A stretch of DNA of 64,000 nucleotides from Owenia fusiformis (GCA_903813345.2 CAIIXF020000010.1:3213169-3277168); one strand, 5' to 3'. Counted from the stretch's first letter, positions 22,938 through 36,600 are shown. The notes: a model not told the origin generated them from the letters alone. Program-made: numbers and translations.

Positions 22938-25847
22938 TTCAGATGTCCTAACAGGCAGACATTACTATACATGTACTTAAAATCTCCCTTAAAGCTATTT
23001 TCAGATATACAAATGGTGACAAAATTACAATCAACATTTAGATTTTCCTTCCAATCTTTTCATAGATTAACTCAAAATGGCATTCCAAGATAGAAATGTA
23101 TTTGTATTTGAGGAGAAAAATGTTTAAATCTCTATATCTCAAAAGCATTTTTGGCTTGTCTGTAAAAATTGCAAAATACAGAATTTTGAAATATTGTATA
23201 TCTGATATGGCTTACTCTTGGTTTGTGGACTAATTTTTGCATTGTTAATATGGAAAACATGTGGTCGTAAATGAAATATTTGCATTAGTATTATTAAAGT
23301 ATTTTGATAAGTGATTAATGAAGTTATTTTAAGCATAATAATCATGTATTTATGAATACAGTACATTTATATTGGGATTGAAGGTTGATTGTTGAAAGTA
23401 CATGTATACAATTTTATATACTTACTGGCAAAGTATGTACTTGGTATAATAATCTATTAAATATATTGCAATTGATTATGAAAAATGACAAAAAAGTCCC
23501 AGGTTTGTATATATTATCATATTTTTATTACGGACATTTACTTATGATTTTTCTATCATATTAGTCATGCATCAAGCTTTTATGGAGCTGGAGAATACTG
23601 GGGCTTGATACAAGACTACCATTTACAGTATGTTCAAGTAGTTACTGCTTGTGGTATTTCACAGAGGTTTGTTAGAAATATAGCGCATTAAAGGAATTAG
23701 AAGGAGTAGAGAGTGCAAAATGTTGGGAGCAATTTTTTTCAAAAATAATGCCAATGTTTCCTTTGCAAGATTGATTGGATTTTATGAAAAAATGACAATT
23801 TTTTGAAACATAATCCCAACTGTCTCTGTCCCTTCTAGTCCAATTAAATCAATGTAAATTTGTGACAGGATGTGAATTAAAAACTAAAGAAGTGGCTGAA
23901 AGAGGAAATTACATTGCATCTGGTCAGTTATGTCATTTTGTGTCACTTGTTTGCAGCTCAAATGTTGTTATGATGTAGAATACAAACTGTATACAACTCT
24001 GTGATTTATTACAGGCAACATGTATCTGCACCTTTATGCTTTGTAATACAAACAGTATTAATGGGTAGTCAATTTACGCATTCATACAAAATCAATTGTT
24101 TCATAAAACAATTTGATTTATTTTATGGAGAAGCATGTATAAATTATTTGTGATTTGTTTTGTTTGTATTATAGATCTTGCATTGGTCATTGGTTATAAG
24201 GAGAAATTTGCGGGAACCCTCAACCAAAATTGCCCTCATAACATGTCAATGGAATATACAATTCTTAAAATCGCGGATTCGGTAGTATTGAATCTCTAAT
24301 AAAGATGGCGCGAAAGTTTTTCCTTATAAGGTCAAAATATTTCCCATGATGCAGTTCGCGGGGGAACAAAATTTTTCTACCTTGTTTTTCCCCGTTGGTT
24401 TAACATGGGGATTTTCATACCCATTTTTCAAGCGATAATTCGATCGAATCTCCATGCGATCGGAGAAAACAAACTATCAGAAACAATTAGTCTTTTAATA
24501 ATCTTTATATAACATATATTTTTTTTCATTTTATTGGCTCCTAACGGGGTGAAAACAATGATTGAAAATGGGAGTATATTCCGGAAGAGAAGAAGTCACG
24601 TGACTAGTCGCCATATTGGAAAAAGCAATTCCATTCGACTTTCAACACGTTCATGCCAATATTACCGCACTACAAACTGTAACATCGATGCAACAACTGA
24701 ATAAAAGTACTCATCTTCATATTACATTATAGAGTTACGTTGAAAACCCACAAACAACTGAGCATTTGACCAAAGAAGACACGTCGCTATTATCTAGGTC
24801 AAGTTTAGTGGTTCGAAAGCAAATCTTACATACTCGTTTCCGAATTTTGTTCTTAATTGTATAATCTTTTATTGATTAAATCTGGTATACTGACTATTAA
24901 TTCAATGACAAAGAAGAAGAATTCCGATGGTGTCATTTTTTTATTTAGCTTGCGGGTGTAAAAACAAAATTGCGTAATTAATTTGATTTAGAACTTTCGG
25001 GTCTCACAAATAGCTACACGAAATGCATCGTTGAAAAATATTGACCAATCAAATTTTGTCCTTTTTGAGTACATATATGCACCATATATGCGAACGTTCT
25101 GATTCAAAGAGCGAACAGCGAAATGGAGAATTACACATGTGGTTGAAAAATGTTCAAAATTCAATGGTGCTTATTTTGAAGAGGACTTTACTAACTGTAC
25201 TTCAACTTATTTTGGCGCTACTTATTTTGACAGATTTCAGTTTTAAACATTTGCCAGCTACTTAATTTGGCGGACTTGCAACATTTCAATGTACTTATGG
25301 TACTTATTTGTATGTTACTAAAATTACTTATGAATTTGGCGGTGACTTAATAATGGTCTTCAAATTAAGTAGAAGTACAATGCATAGGTATTGTAAAGTA
25401 ACACAGGGTTACTATTTGAAGACAATGCAAGGATACCTCCTTGAAAAAGTAAGGAAATACACATGACTGTATGCCTTGATACTTTATTTTTTACCAGAAA
25501 ATGATATGGGCGGGTGTCAACATTTTATAAACTGGACAGATTACTTTCTGCATCACAGAAATATTTTGGTATATGGTGTATTTTCTATTCCTTAGATATT
25601 TATTCAGTCATTTATGATTAGTTAAATGAAAAATCAATACCAAAACCACTAGTATAATTAATACACATAAAATAGATATTTATACTCTGATGTTGTAAAA
25701 TATGTATACATCATGATTTTATTTGTACAATGTTATTCCTTTATCACATTGCGGTGTCTGTTTATAATATAGAACTAAGGTAAAACAAAATCATATGTCA
25801 AGTAATTTGTAGTTGATAGTTCGACTGTGTTACCACCATACTGTAAT

Positions 25848-25992
25848 TTGGGTTAATTTGACATTTTTTGGTTAATTTGACATTTTTCGGGGTTAATTTG
25901 ACATTTTTTGGTTAATTTGACATTTTTCGGGGTTAATTTGACATTTTTTGGGTTCATTTGACATTTTTTGGGGTTATTTGACATTTTTTGAT
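25848..25992. repeat. Minisatellite of GGTTAATTTGACATTTTTT units
   Basis: About seven tandem copies of a 19-23 bp unit with one or two Gs varying. It is open in one minus-strand frame but only as a low-complexity Asn/Lys/Pro repeat, so it is not treated as coding. Confidence 0.85.
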
Positions 25993-26538
25993 TTGGTGAG
26001 ATAATTTTTTTCATACTTTCTCGACTATGTCTTTCCATTTTTTATATTGTAAAAACTGGTCAGAAAATGATTTGTCTTTTATGAGGTTCAATACTATTTT
26101 TAAATTTTAAATGTGTTATCGAATATTAGGCAAAGTTCTGAACTGGTGAATTTTTCAAATAAAAAATAAAACAGGCGCCAAATTAACCTAAGTTACACTA
26201 AACTTATATATCATGTGATTTATAGTATTCTCATTGTAAAAATTGTGTACTTAATACTTGACTAATGGAATAATGGCTTTTACATATCTGCTTAATGTTG
26301 CATAGATGTAGTTCTAGGATACTCATTTAGAGGTTAAATGAAATGATTGTATATTTTGAAATGAAAAATTGTATATAGTTTTATGAAATACTGAAATCAA
26401 AAATGTCCATAACTGTATTATGTGGAGTGAATACTGTTTTAAAGTACCTTATCTAATATTTAGATTTCAGTAGGATAATTTATAGCTCTTTTTGAAAATA
26501 ACATACATGTATATAAATAATACTTCTCTGATAAAATG

Positions 26539-26722
26539 TACAGTAAAACATGTCTAATCTGAGTCTCTTTGATGGACCAACCAGCTTTGGATTGGTCGGT
26601 GTTCACTTTCAAGGATTTTTAACATAAAAGTCAATGTTAGAGTAAAAAATGGACTTGAGAAAAGTGTTCACATTGAGAGGTGTTCAGATTAGAAAGGTGT
26701 TTGATAACAGGTTTGACTGTAC
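26539..26722. mobile_element. MITE with TACAGTMAAACMTGT ends
   Basis: TACAGTAAAACATGTCTAAT at the left and ACAGGTTTGACTGTA at the right are inverted, and the interior repeats AATCTGA...GTGTTCA in both orientations. A related remnant around 50500-51140 hosts another MITE. Confidence 0.7.
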
Positions 26723-28138
26723 AGATCTAACAGCTGTAAAAACCTGGTTCAAAAAACCAGAGTAGAAAAATGAAAACTTCACTGAAAAGGTAGTTCTAGT
26801 AAAACCAGTAAGAAATGGAAATCTTGATTCCAGAATTTCTTTAGAAGATTTTCTTCAGAAATACATAAAAATTGGTTGTGACAATATATGTAATTGTATA
26901 TGACTGCTATTAGAAGTAGGTTTAAAATGCAAGTATTTGAGCTTGTATAAAAGTTTGGGCTAAAATATTCAAAATTAACAACCTACAATTTCCTTAATAT
27001 ATGAGAATTATATGTATTGTATTTTGATACATAGCTTCTTTCTTTCATAAAAATACCAAAGGTTGAAAGAGAATGCCCACTAAATGACTTGACATGTGCA
27101 AATTACATTTAAACAATGCAAATTACATGCACCCCTTAAAATTTCCAAAAAGCAATTACATGTATCTCTAACTATGTGACTGGTTTTTCAAGTTCTGACA
27201 TCTACAAAAAGATGATTTGTAACAAAGTGTAACAATCATGATTTCTCAATTTTTGTGTATTTTAAGATCAGAAACAAGAACTGAAACCCATGAATAGAAC
27301 AGAATTTTATATATGTATGTAGATGTATAAATATACTTATATTATACAATGTGAATGGTTTATATGATTTAATGAAACATATATGTTATATGGTATGTTT
27401 CTTATTTTTTGTAGATATATGTACATGTTAGTGGTCTTATAGGTAGATTAATATGTCAACCTATTTTTTGTAAAAACATGAATTTTATCAGTAGAGTAGT
27501 CTTCCATATGAAGGAATAAACTTACATTTTTTCAGTTGCAAGTAAATTATTTTATGTGTGTATTTTTGGGAGTTATGTAACATTCATATCCTTGAGGGAA
27601 ATAGTTCTCTCTCCATGAGATATATCAATTCGTTATATTCCATGATAATGTTTTAAAAAGTTAGGATAGATTTTGGAATTATGCGTCATTAAAGATTATA
27701 GAATGAATTATATTGTAATCTAATTGATTCTGGAAGGTTGTGTCATCAAATCTGTACACATGTATCTCGGTTTCACCATACAGTTCGATGGAACCATGAA
27801 CAAAACTTGACCTTTTAGAATTGATAGAAAATATCTCTTCATAAATCTTTCTTATTGTCCCATTTTCGTTCAAAATGATGACTGATGATAACATATGTTC
27901 TAATTGTTTGATGGGATTTGATGGGACTTACTGTCACAAAATTAATGAACTGATACAAATTCCAACTTAATTCCAATGACAATCCTATTATCTTTAATTT
28001 CCTGACATTGAAAAACTTGCATATGAAAGTCAATCTTCCTCCCAAGTGTTCTGAGAAAATAGAAAATGAATTTATTTTTTTGTTAAGATTGATTTCGTTT
28101 CACAATCTAGTTTGCCACATGATTGTTTACTAATGAGG

Positions 28139-28162
28139 TCAAGGTCACTAAACCCGGAAGTG
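28139..28162 (+). promoter_or_regulatory. Promoter motifs upstream of the TMEM53-like gene
   Basis: TCAAGGTCA (28139-28147, monomeric orphan-receptor/ERR-type site) and CCGGAAGTG (28154-28162, ETS/GABP type) lie 110-130 bp before the proposed start codon. This is a common arrangement for housekeeping or mitochondrial gene promoters. Seen by motif only. Confidence 0.4.
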
Positions 28163-28269
28163 ATTGTTTGAAAACAAGCAGAACTCGGATACATCACAAA
28201 ATGTCAAGTTATCTTAAGTTAATGATAAACTAGACTGTCATATGATATGGAATAGATCTTTGGACCACC

Positions 28270-29487
28270 ATGTTTAGGTTAGGGGGGAAACTAAAGTTAA
28301 TCTCAAAGGTAATTATTTGTTATTTTGCTCTAAAATAAAAACACGGTGCAAGTTGAAAGAAACTTCCAACTGTTGCAACAGCTGACAAGTGACATCCACT
28401 GAGATGGCATACCTTGGAGAACAGTGACCATGCGAATCTGACCCGAGAGAATTACACAGTTAGTCTGTTTTCTGTCCATGTAATGTCCTGTTCATAAATA
28501 CAATCAAGACACAGTCAAGATCATTCAAGATTTGGCACTCACTTCAATAGCATTGGATAAAAAGCTCCAAAATTATGGTCATATAATATCCCGTAGCTTA
28601 TACTATATCATTTGTTTCTTTTTCAGATCCAAGACTTTGTACCAGTTCGTTGGAAAAGCCAGTTTGAAATTAAGATGACAAATGTGTCCTCGCACCTTAT
28701 CCTGCGCAAAGTTCCCGATAGCTTAGCTAAGCAATCACAGTGTTCACGTCCATTGGTGCTACTATTTCCTTGGTTAAATTCCAAACCCAAAGCAGTGGAT
28801 AGATACTGTGGTTTATACCATAAGAATGGACTCGATGTGTTAACAATCAGGAGTGATGCCAAGCATTTTCTATGGCCATCCAAGGGTGTAGAAATAGCTC
28901 AAGAGCTCCTTGAGTATTTATCAAAGGAAAAACCAACAGTACCTTTAATGGTCCATGCTTTTTCGGTCGGTGCATACACTTACACAATTTGCTTCATGGA
29001 ATTGGTTAACAATGCCAAGAAATATGGAAATGTTAAAACTAGAATATGTGGCCAGATCTTAGACAGTTTTACTTATGGTGGACAAAAAGAACAAGGTCTA
29101 TCCAATATGGGTAACGGGATAGCAATAGCTGCTACCAAAAAATCATTCCTGCAGTCCATGATTCGTGGTGGAATCGCCTCTTACTTTACAATCACAAGAC
29201 CATTTACTGTCAAGTTCTACGCAGATGCACTTGAACAGGTTTGGGAGATGCCAATCAAGGTTCCAACGTTAGTAATATATTCAAAGGATGATCCCATGTG
29301 TTGTCCTGAAGAAACAGAAAAACTTATTGCTAATTGGACTGAGAGAAACGAGTTTGATGTAACAACAAAATGTTGGGATAAATCCGTACATGCTGGACAT
29401 CTTCTTAGTCACCCAAAAGAATATGTGGATACTTTGAGCCAGTTCTCGAAAAAAATTGGGATATATTCCCTTCAGGCAAAACTTTAG
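28270..29487 (+). CDS. TMEM53/DUF829-like alpha/beta hydrolase, 2 exons, 299 aa
   Basis: Exons 28270-28308 and 28627-29487 join at phase 0 with an AG|GTAATT donor and a TTTTTCAG acceptor. Exon 1 adds MFRLGGKLKLISK, a short basic N-terminus. The core is the DUF829/TMEM53 fold: RPLVLLFPWLNSKPKAVDRY near the start, nucleophile-elbow-like HAFSVGA with Ser126, the acid in SKDDP (Asp234/235) and HAGHL (His268 or 271). Known family members include the nuclear-envelope protein TMEM53; the enzymatic substrate is unknown. A start at the internal Met (28675) is an alternative if exon 1 is wrong. AATAAA at 29654-29659 can end the mRNA. Confidence 0.85.
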
Positions 29488-30565
29488 AGTAATAAAGGGA
29501 TACATGTATTCAATTAGGGGGTTATCAAATGCTAAATGCTTATACTTGTTACTGTATCAAGATTCAAGATTTTATAACCCTCCTCCCCATTCTATTCAAG
29601 ACATAAAGCTCACAATAGCTCAGTTTGTAATGATATGGTAATTTATGTTTACAAATAAATATGATAAAAATAAGTCTTGGTAAATTGTGTTACAATGGTT
29701 GCAAACCCCAAACCCTCTAAATTCATTTTATTAAATATATATGTCCTGTATATATTTAAAGGAATATTTGGACATTGAGGAAAAAGCTGTCTGTAACAGT
29801 TAAATTTTGTCTTAAAATTTCTCATAGTACTGAACAACATTTTCAAAAATGATTAAATTATCCAACGGAACAAGTCCCTTACTGTATGACAGGCCTCAAA
29901 CTGAGAGTTATTAATGATGTTGTTAACAAACAAGTAAACTGACAACCAAACCCTCATTTTGACTGGAATTTTTCTGGCTATTAGGCCAAGAAAATAATTC
30001 TTATGCATTAATAGGGCCTATTGCAAATGTTAAACACTAAACAATTTACAGTACTTTTAAATTATATGTCAAGTCCATGGCCTTCTATATACCTGTCAGT
30101 AAAAATGGGTTATTTTGTCCTAAAAATCAGGGTTGTTTAATCATATACACCATGTGCAGATAGTCAAGGTCAATACATCTGTGATTATGGCATGGATATA
30201 AAATCATATCAATATTTCGCTGTAGATAACTGTAGATGGACATTCTTTGTGAGTGCTTCAAAAGAACTGCCCATACTAAATAATTAATTCCAAGTGAGCT
30301 CTCATGAGTCTAATACCTGGTTCCGGGTCTAATGGGGCTCCTTCCAATAGCTGAGTGGGTGTTACCCCAGTTAGCCATGAACTCCTTGAGCCTAATAAGA
30401 CTGAGTGTATTGGAATAAGGAAGTTATTTTGGATGCATTTTGTGACCTGTGGAGGGTTTGGAGGGGATGTGAAATTTGAAATGTCAAAGGCAGTGCCCCT
30501 GCTGGGGAGAGGGATGTTAAACTGAACAAAATGCAATATCAAAGTCAGTGCCCTTCCTTACCCAA
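29488..30565. other. 3' UTR of the TMEM53-like gene and intergenic DNA before TARS
   Basis: Contains AATAAA at 29491-29496 and 29654-29659. From there to the TARS promoter I see no exon or recognisable repeat. Confidence 0.6.
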
Positions 30566-30601
30566 TCACGTGACGTGTCACGTGACATTGTATTCAACAT
30601 G
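30566..30601 (+). promoter_or_regulatory. TARS promoter: two CACGTGAC boxes, CRE-like core, YY1-like start
   Basis: Two copies of TCACGTGAC (an E-box of the USF/MiT type) sit a few bases apart. Their junction forms TGACGTGTCA, close to a CRE, making the whole segment palindromic. The translation start is embedded in AACATGGCGG, a YY1-like motif often seen at starts of housekeeping genes. Confidence 0.5.
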
Positions 30602-33600
30602 GCGGACAACGTGGCAGAAAAAATGGAGGAGCTGAAAATCGAAGGACAAAAGGCATGATTCTTCCTAATATTTAATGGTGACAGTTTAACGTTTGAGATC
30701 AACATTTCCACATGATTTCCAAGTTTCGATTTCATTCCTTGGTGAAGAGGCTTGGCCCCAGCTTCTTGAGAATAATGAGCACGGTTTGCAACTTTTTTTT
30801 ACCGGTAAAAATTTTCTGAAAAAAAAAATAAACAAATGGCAAATGGCTGTTGCATACTTTCCTTGATTTCGTAGATTTCTGTTAAATGTTTAGAAATCTA
30901 AATAAAATGTTTAAACGCAGTTATTGTCATTTATAATTGCATCAGTTGTATGTAAGCTTGTAAAACTTATTTTCATCGTATTGCATCATCATTTTATTTG
31001 ACTATTTGGTGACATTATTTACTCTCGAGATCAGTGCTTTAGTTCTTGACATTGGTAAATCTGCAGGGTACATCGTACATTCCATCTCTCGAGAATATGC
31101 TGGTGAGTAGTTTTTCTTCACTTCATCTAAATGTGTGAGTAGCTTATCAATTACTGCGATGACGAGTTTTGGGATAGTCCTGTAGTGAGTATACTTTTAT
31201 GTACAATTACTCTTGCTGTTTGGAGCATATCTTTCACACTGAAATATCAAACCTCAATAGATTCTTGGATTCCTAATGAAAGTCCTGATTTGGTTCAAAT
31301 CCCAATTGGCTGGGTTTATTGGAACAAAATGTTAGTTTTATAGTGGATTACATCGCACCTTTAGTCAAGATGATGATAGACACTAAGGAATCGGATGATC
31401 AGTTATTAATTCTTTATCTAGTGCTGAAGACTTTTGATGGTATTAATAAAATAAAACTGCTTTTGAAAGGGAAAATTTTCTCATTTTGCCTTTCAACCCA
31501 AACATTTAGAGTTTCAGATACTGTACTCCCACTAATATAAATTAATAACGATCTCTCTTCTAATTTCTCTTTTTCAAAACTGAAAATGTCATGTTTTTAC
31601 CTATTATTGCCCAGCACTGGACGAAAATATTGTCAACATTGAAATCCCTGGGAATTTCCTTTGGAAATTCGCGACTATCAAATCTGCTAATTATCCCATC
31701 GAACGAAGTTCGGAGGGATATAGGGAACGCCTCCGTCCGTCCGTACGTACGTCCGTCCGTACGTACGTCCGTCCGTCCGTCCGGGCGATAACTCAAATAC
31801 CGTTGGCCTGATTTTGTTCATATTTTGTACACATATACCCTATGGGGGTAGAAGTTCTGCTCGAAAGCCGATTTTCAAAATGGCCGCTCAATTCAAAATG
31901 GCGGCCATTTTAGTGCCGATTTTACAGTAATTTAGGTGCAATATGTAAAACTGTAATAGCAATATGTTTTAAATGTAGAAAAATTATGAAGGACATTAAT
32001 AAAGCTATAAATGTAGACATTAAAGAAGCACATGGCAGCCATCTAGAAAAATGACGGCCTTTACTCGTTATTTTACGATTTTTGCTATAACTCGAAAAGT
32101 AGTGGAGCAATTTTGTTCATATTTTGTATGTGAATACTATAAGCACTTTTGGTAGAAGGCGGCCATTTTTCAAAATGGCCGCAATTTTAACGTATATTAC
32201 TATAACTCGAAAAGAAGTGGAGCGATTTTGTTCATATTTGGTATGTGAATACTATAAGCATGGCACACCGTCCTATGACACTTTTGGTAGAATGCGGCCA
32301 TTTTGAAAAAAAATTTGAAAAATGGCCGCCATTTTAACGTATTTTACTATCACTCGAAAAGTAGTGAAGCGATTTAGTTCATATTTGGTATGTTTCATAT
32401 TTCATATGTGAATACTATAAGCATGGCACACTGTCTAATGACACTTTGGGTAGTAGGTGGCCATTTTGAAAAATGGTCACCATTTTTATGTTTTTACTAT
32501 AACTTGAAAAGTAGTGAAGCGATTTGGTCATATTTGATATGTGAATACTCATGAGCCTTGCACACTGTCTCATGACACTTCAGATAGTAGGCAGCCATTT
32601 TATAAAAATGGCTGTCATTTTTACATTTTTTACTATAACTCGAAAACTAGTGGAGCAATTTTGTTCATATTTGATATGTGAATACTTTAAGCATGGCACA
32701 TTGTCTAATAAAACTTTGGGGAGTAGTCAGCCATTTTGAAAAATGGCCACCATTTTTATGTGTGTTATTTTACAAGTACATGTATGCGATTTTTCAAAGA
32801 TTTTATAGGTGGCTACTTAAAAGCATATTATTTCTTCTGATGACAACTTGGCTAGTGAGCAACCATTTTGAAAATGGTGGCCTTTCTGGTGTGTTGTTTT
32901 ATGATGTTTGCTATATATTTCGTTTGTAAAAATGCCAGCCATTTCTGTTCGATGGGATTCGCTACGCTTTGGCGTTGCCGTTGTGCTGGTTAAAACTGGA
33001 GGAATTTCGCGACTATTATATTTCGCGAATTTTCCAAAACTCATGAAAAGCGCGAAATATAGTAGCGCGAGAAAATTACTGAGAGTACAGTATACATGTA
33101 TAAATGTAATAAGAATCCTAAAACATTATGAATTGATTGCATTATCATCATCATCATCATATTCTGAGCTTATAGGTCAATATAGTCCTGTTGGTTGCTC
33201 AGATCTTGAAGTTTATAGCTTATTTACATTTAAACAAAGTCATATTAATAATTATGCCAATATCTGTCTAACATTCCCTTAAACCTATCTAAACTGTCTG
33301 CTGTCATCCCAGGGAAGCTGTTCCAGTCTTCAATAACTCTGATACAAAAGGCATTTCTCCTAAGTGTGGTTTTACAGTGGTGTTTATACATTTTTAGGGA
33401 GTGACCTCTCAGCTCTAGTGTTTGTAGTTGTAGACATGGTAAAAAGAGACCTAGGCTCAATAGTGTCAATTCCATTCAATATTTTGTATACCTATATCAC
33501 ATCGCCTCTTCTTCATCTAGATAAGGCATGTTTCTCAATTCTGTGATTAGTTTTATAGTGGCTCTCCTCTGAATTTGTGCCATTCTCCTGTTTTCACCAA

Positions 33601-36600
33601 GTAGTCTTGGGCACCAGATACTATTACCATAGTCTAAGATTGATTGAACCATGGATTTGTAAAGTGGCATTATGATTTCCTTTGTGTGTGTTAAGGTTCT
33701 TTTGATTATGCTATTTTTAACAGTTATATGTGCCCAAAACTACCAAATCGCAATCCAATAGGTAGACTGGCACTAGCCCTTAAGAACTAAATAGTCTTGG
33801 TATTGGGTAAGGAGATATTTTAGGAAGCTACCTGTAGACCTGTCATGATAAATTCTCTATTTCCTTTAGTTTGTGAGCTGAGCAGTGAAATTTGCATACA
33901 AGTAAGGCAGTATTCTTCAAGGAGTTAGACTGACCAAGGCAGTACTTGATTGGAAATATTAAAATTGCTTCTTGATCTCTCACCATGGCCGTTTTGTATT
34001 GCAAGTCTATTCAATGTCACAAGGGGCTAGGCAGCACTATCAAATATATATCAAATATCATATTTCATTTCACTACTACTACTATTCTCTACCCAAATAT
34101 GTCTTATTCTCTACTCCAATGCTTCTTATTCTCTTCCCCAGTGGTTCTTATTGTCTACCCTAATGTTTCTTATTCTCTACCAAAATATGTCTTATTCTCT
34201 ACCAAAATATGTCTTATTCTCTACCCCAATGCTTCTTATTCTCTTCCCCAATGTTTCTTATTTCCTACCCTAATGTTTTTTATGTACCCCAATGTTTCTT
34301 ATTCTTAATGCAATATATTTTCATTGCAGGGTAATGAAGGAGGAGGGGAGGGAGGGAAAGCAAATAAGAAAGCTAATAAAAAACCAAAGAAGAAAGAAGA
34401 TGGAGGTGGATCAGCATATCCAGTAGAGGTATAATTTTCAATATTGCAACTTGAACACGGGTTTCACTAGAATTTCTCACAAAAGGCTAAATGAATGAAA
34501 ACAACAGGCAAAATTAATGGAAATCATAAATTTAACATGGAAATGATGAAAAGTCCCTAAAAACAACAGGTGATCTTGGGAAAACAACATGTGAAAATCG
34601 TCTGTTGCTTGCTGCTAATGAAACCCCTGTTGAAGTAGGGTGGTTGAACTGCCTAATTTTCTGGATCAAATACTTTTTTTTGCCACATTTTAGATACCCT
34701 TTAGATTTATTCAATATATAGATATGTTGCGTTTTGTTAAAATTATGAAATTCTGCTGAAGTTACATTTTACGATTCTATTTGGTACCATTTGCAGTCAA
34801 TTTCATTATGGTCCTCTCGTTGAATAAAAGTCCATTATTTTATTCAAGGCGAGTCAATACTCAGAGTAGGGCTGTGCCGGAACCGGTTCGGACGGTTCGG
34901 AATCGGAACCGGAACTTGGTCTCACGGAATCGGAACTTTCGGAACCCCTTTTGGTTCACAAATGAAAATAATTATGTATGAGTGAGTTCGACGGCGATCA
35001 TGACGATATCGTCGTCCAAGTTTGTCAGGTTAACACTTACCTTTCCTGTCAAGCAAGTTTGAATGTTTTTACGAAAGAAATAGACTCTAAAATCTGTAAA
35101 AAGAGAGAAAATTCGATCTTTTTTCTACTTGTTTTCACTTCCGGCTGCTCTGACCATAATGCGCATGCGTAATTGAAAAAGTTTTGAAACGAAATCAACG
35201 AAATTGAAAAACTGTGAAACCCAAGGAGGATTGGGTCCCAACTCACTAATTGAAGTCCTTCTAGGTTAATTAATTTTAAAATAAAATAGACTCATCGCTC
35301 ATCTCAAGATTTTGTAGTCTAGTTGGAACTTGGAACCAAGAAAAAACTGGAAAAACGAACCTGCTTCATAGGGAAGTACTGTCTGACATACTTTACAGAT
35401 AGTTTTGTTTTTATTTTTTTCAACTGGTAGAGGTATCCCAAACAAATTCCACACCATAGACTTTTTGCCTGATACTTCGGCCCACAGGCCTGTTTCAGAT
35501 TTGGCGGCCATTTGCACTTCGACGCCAAGTATAAAAGGCAACCAAAAATATAAACGAATACGAAACTACTCGAGGAAAATCTGTCATGGGGAAGATAATT
35601 TCTTCTAAATCAATTAATCTGATATTGTAAGAGTTAAAATGTAATTAATTAACGCTGTTAGATTGTAAGACGTCATGGAAAAGTAAATTTATTCATTTAT
35701 CTATGAGTATTTTCGCCCCGTCGATTCCTACTTCCAATGAAATCCGAAGGTCAAAGTTCGTAAAACAAAACTTGATTTCTGTTGATTTCTCCGCTATTTA
35801 TTTTGTTTATGCGAGTAATACACATGCAAATTGGATGTAGTTTGAAGGAAAACATCACTGGAGGAACAATGGTCACGGATATTAACGATTCAAAGCAAGT
35901 ACTAAGGTAAGGGTCCGATATTGTTCCGAAACCCTTCGGAACATGATATTAAAATTCCGAATTCTGGTATTTTAACAAAAGTCCGCGGTTCGGACCGATT
36001 CCGGTCGAATGGCACGGCCCTAAGTCTCAGAGGGGAATAAGTCATTTTTAAATGTAAATACAATAGTATTATATTACTGTTGGTGTATTAATGAATTTCT
36101 TGCAGATAACTCCTCCCCCAGAATTTATTGAATACAGGGAAAAACTTTGGCAGAAATGCAAAGCAGAACGTGATGCATGGGTAGCTGCCCAACCCAATGT
36201 TGCAATTAAAGTTACTCTTCCTGATGGCAAACAAGTTGATGGTGAAGCCTGGAAAACTACACCTTATGAAGTTGCCAGAGGAATAAGGTATGTAGTTCCA
36301 TCCATAGAATAACTAAATCTGGTGTAGGAAATTCCAGATCATGTAGTTTCCTTCCTATATATTCATGCAATCTGGTGACATCTCAACATACAGCATATTA
36401 TCACATACTATGTAGAAATCTAGTGATTTGATTGGTTGCTTTCTATGACGTATTTCCCGTATCAGATTTTTATTTCATAGTCCACAATTCTCTGTGATGC
36501 AATTTAATCTTAAAATTCTGTTTTTCTAGTCAGGGTCTAGCTGATGCAGTTGTTATAGCAAAAGTTAATGGAGAACTCTGGGATTTAGATCGACCACTAG

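Larger units (their letters stand above)
22938..28138. other. Pygopus 3' region and intergenic DNA
   Basis: No further gene recognised. ATTAAA at 23456-23461 is a possible Pygopus polyadenylation signal. At 24590-24620 CCGGAAG, CACGTG and GCCATATTGG lie close together and could be an ETS/E-box/YY1 promoter-like cluster. The minisatellite and MITE listed separately are also here. Confidence 0.5.

Noticed and set aside
25853-26038. Minus-strand frame with repeated QKMSN/PKNVKL
   Set aside because: It is a minisatellite in intergenic DNA; open only because the unit lacks stops.
31560-31796. Open frames rich in [10 protein letters not shown] or SVRPSVRT
   Set aside because: They are translations of the GTCC/GTAC microsatellite in an interspersed repeat, not genes.
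33972-34308. Plus-strand frames with repeated [10 protein letters not shown]
   Set aside because: Translation of the 22-bp minisatellite in a TARS intron.
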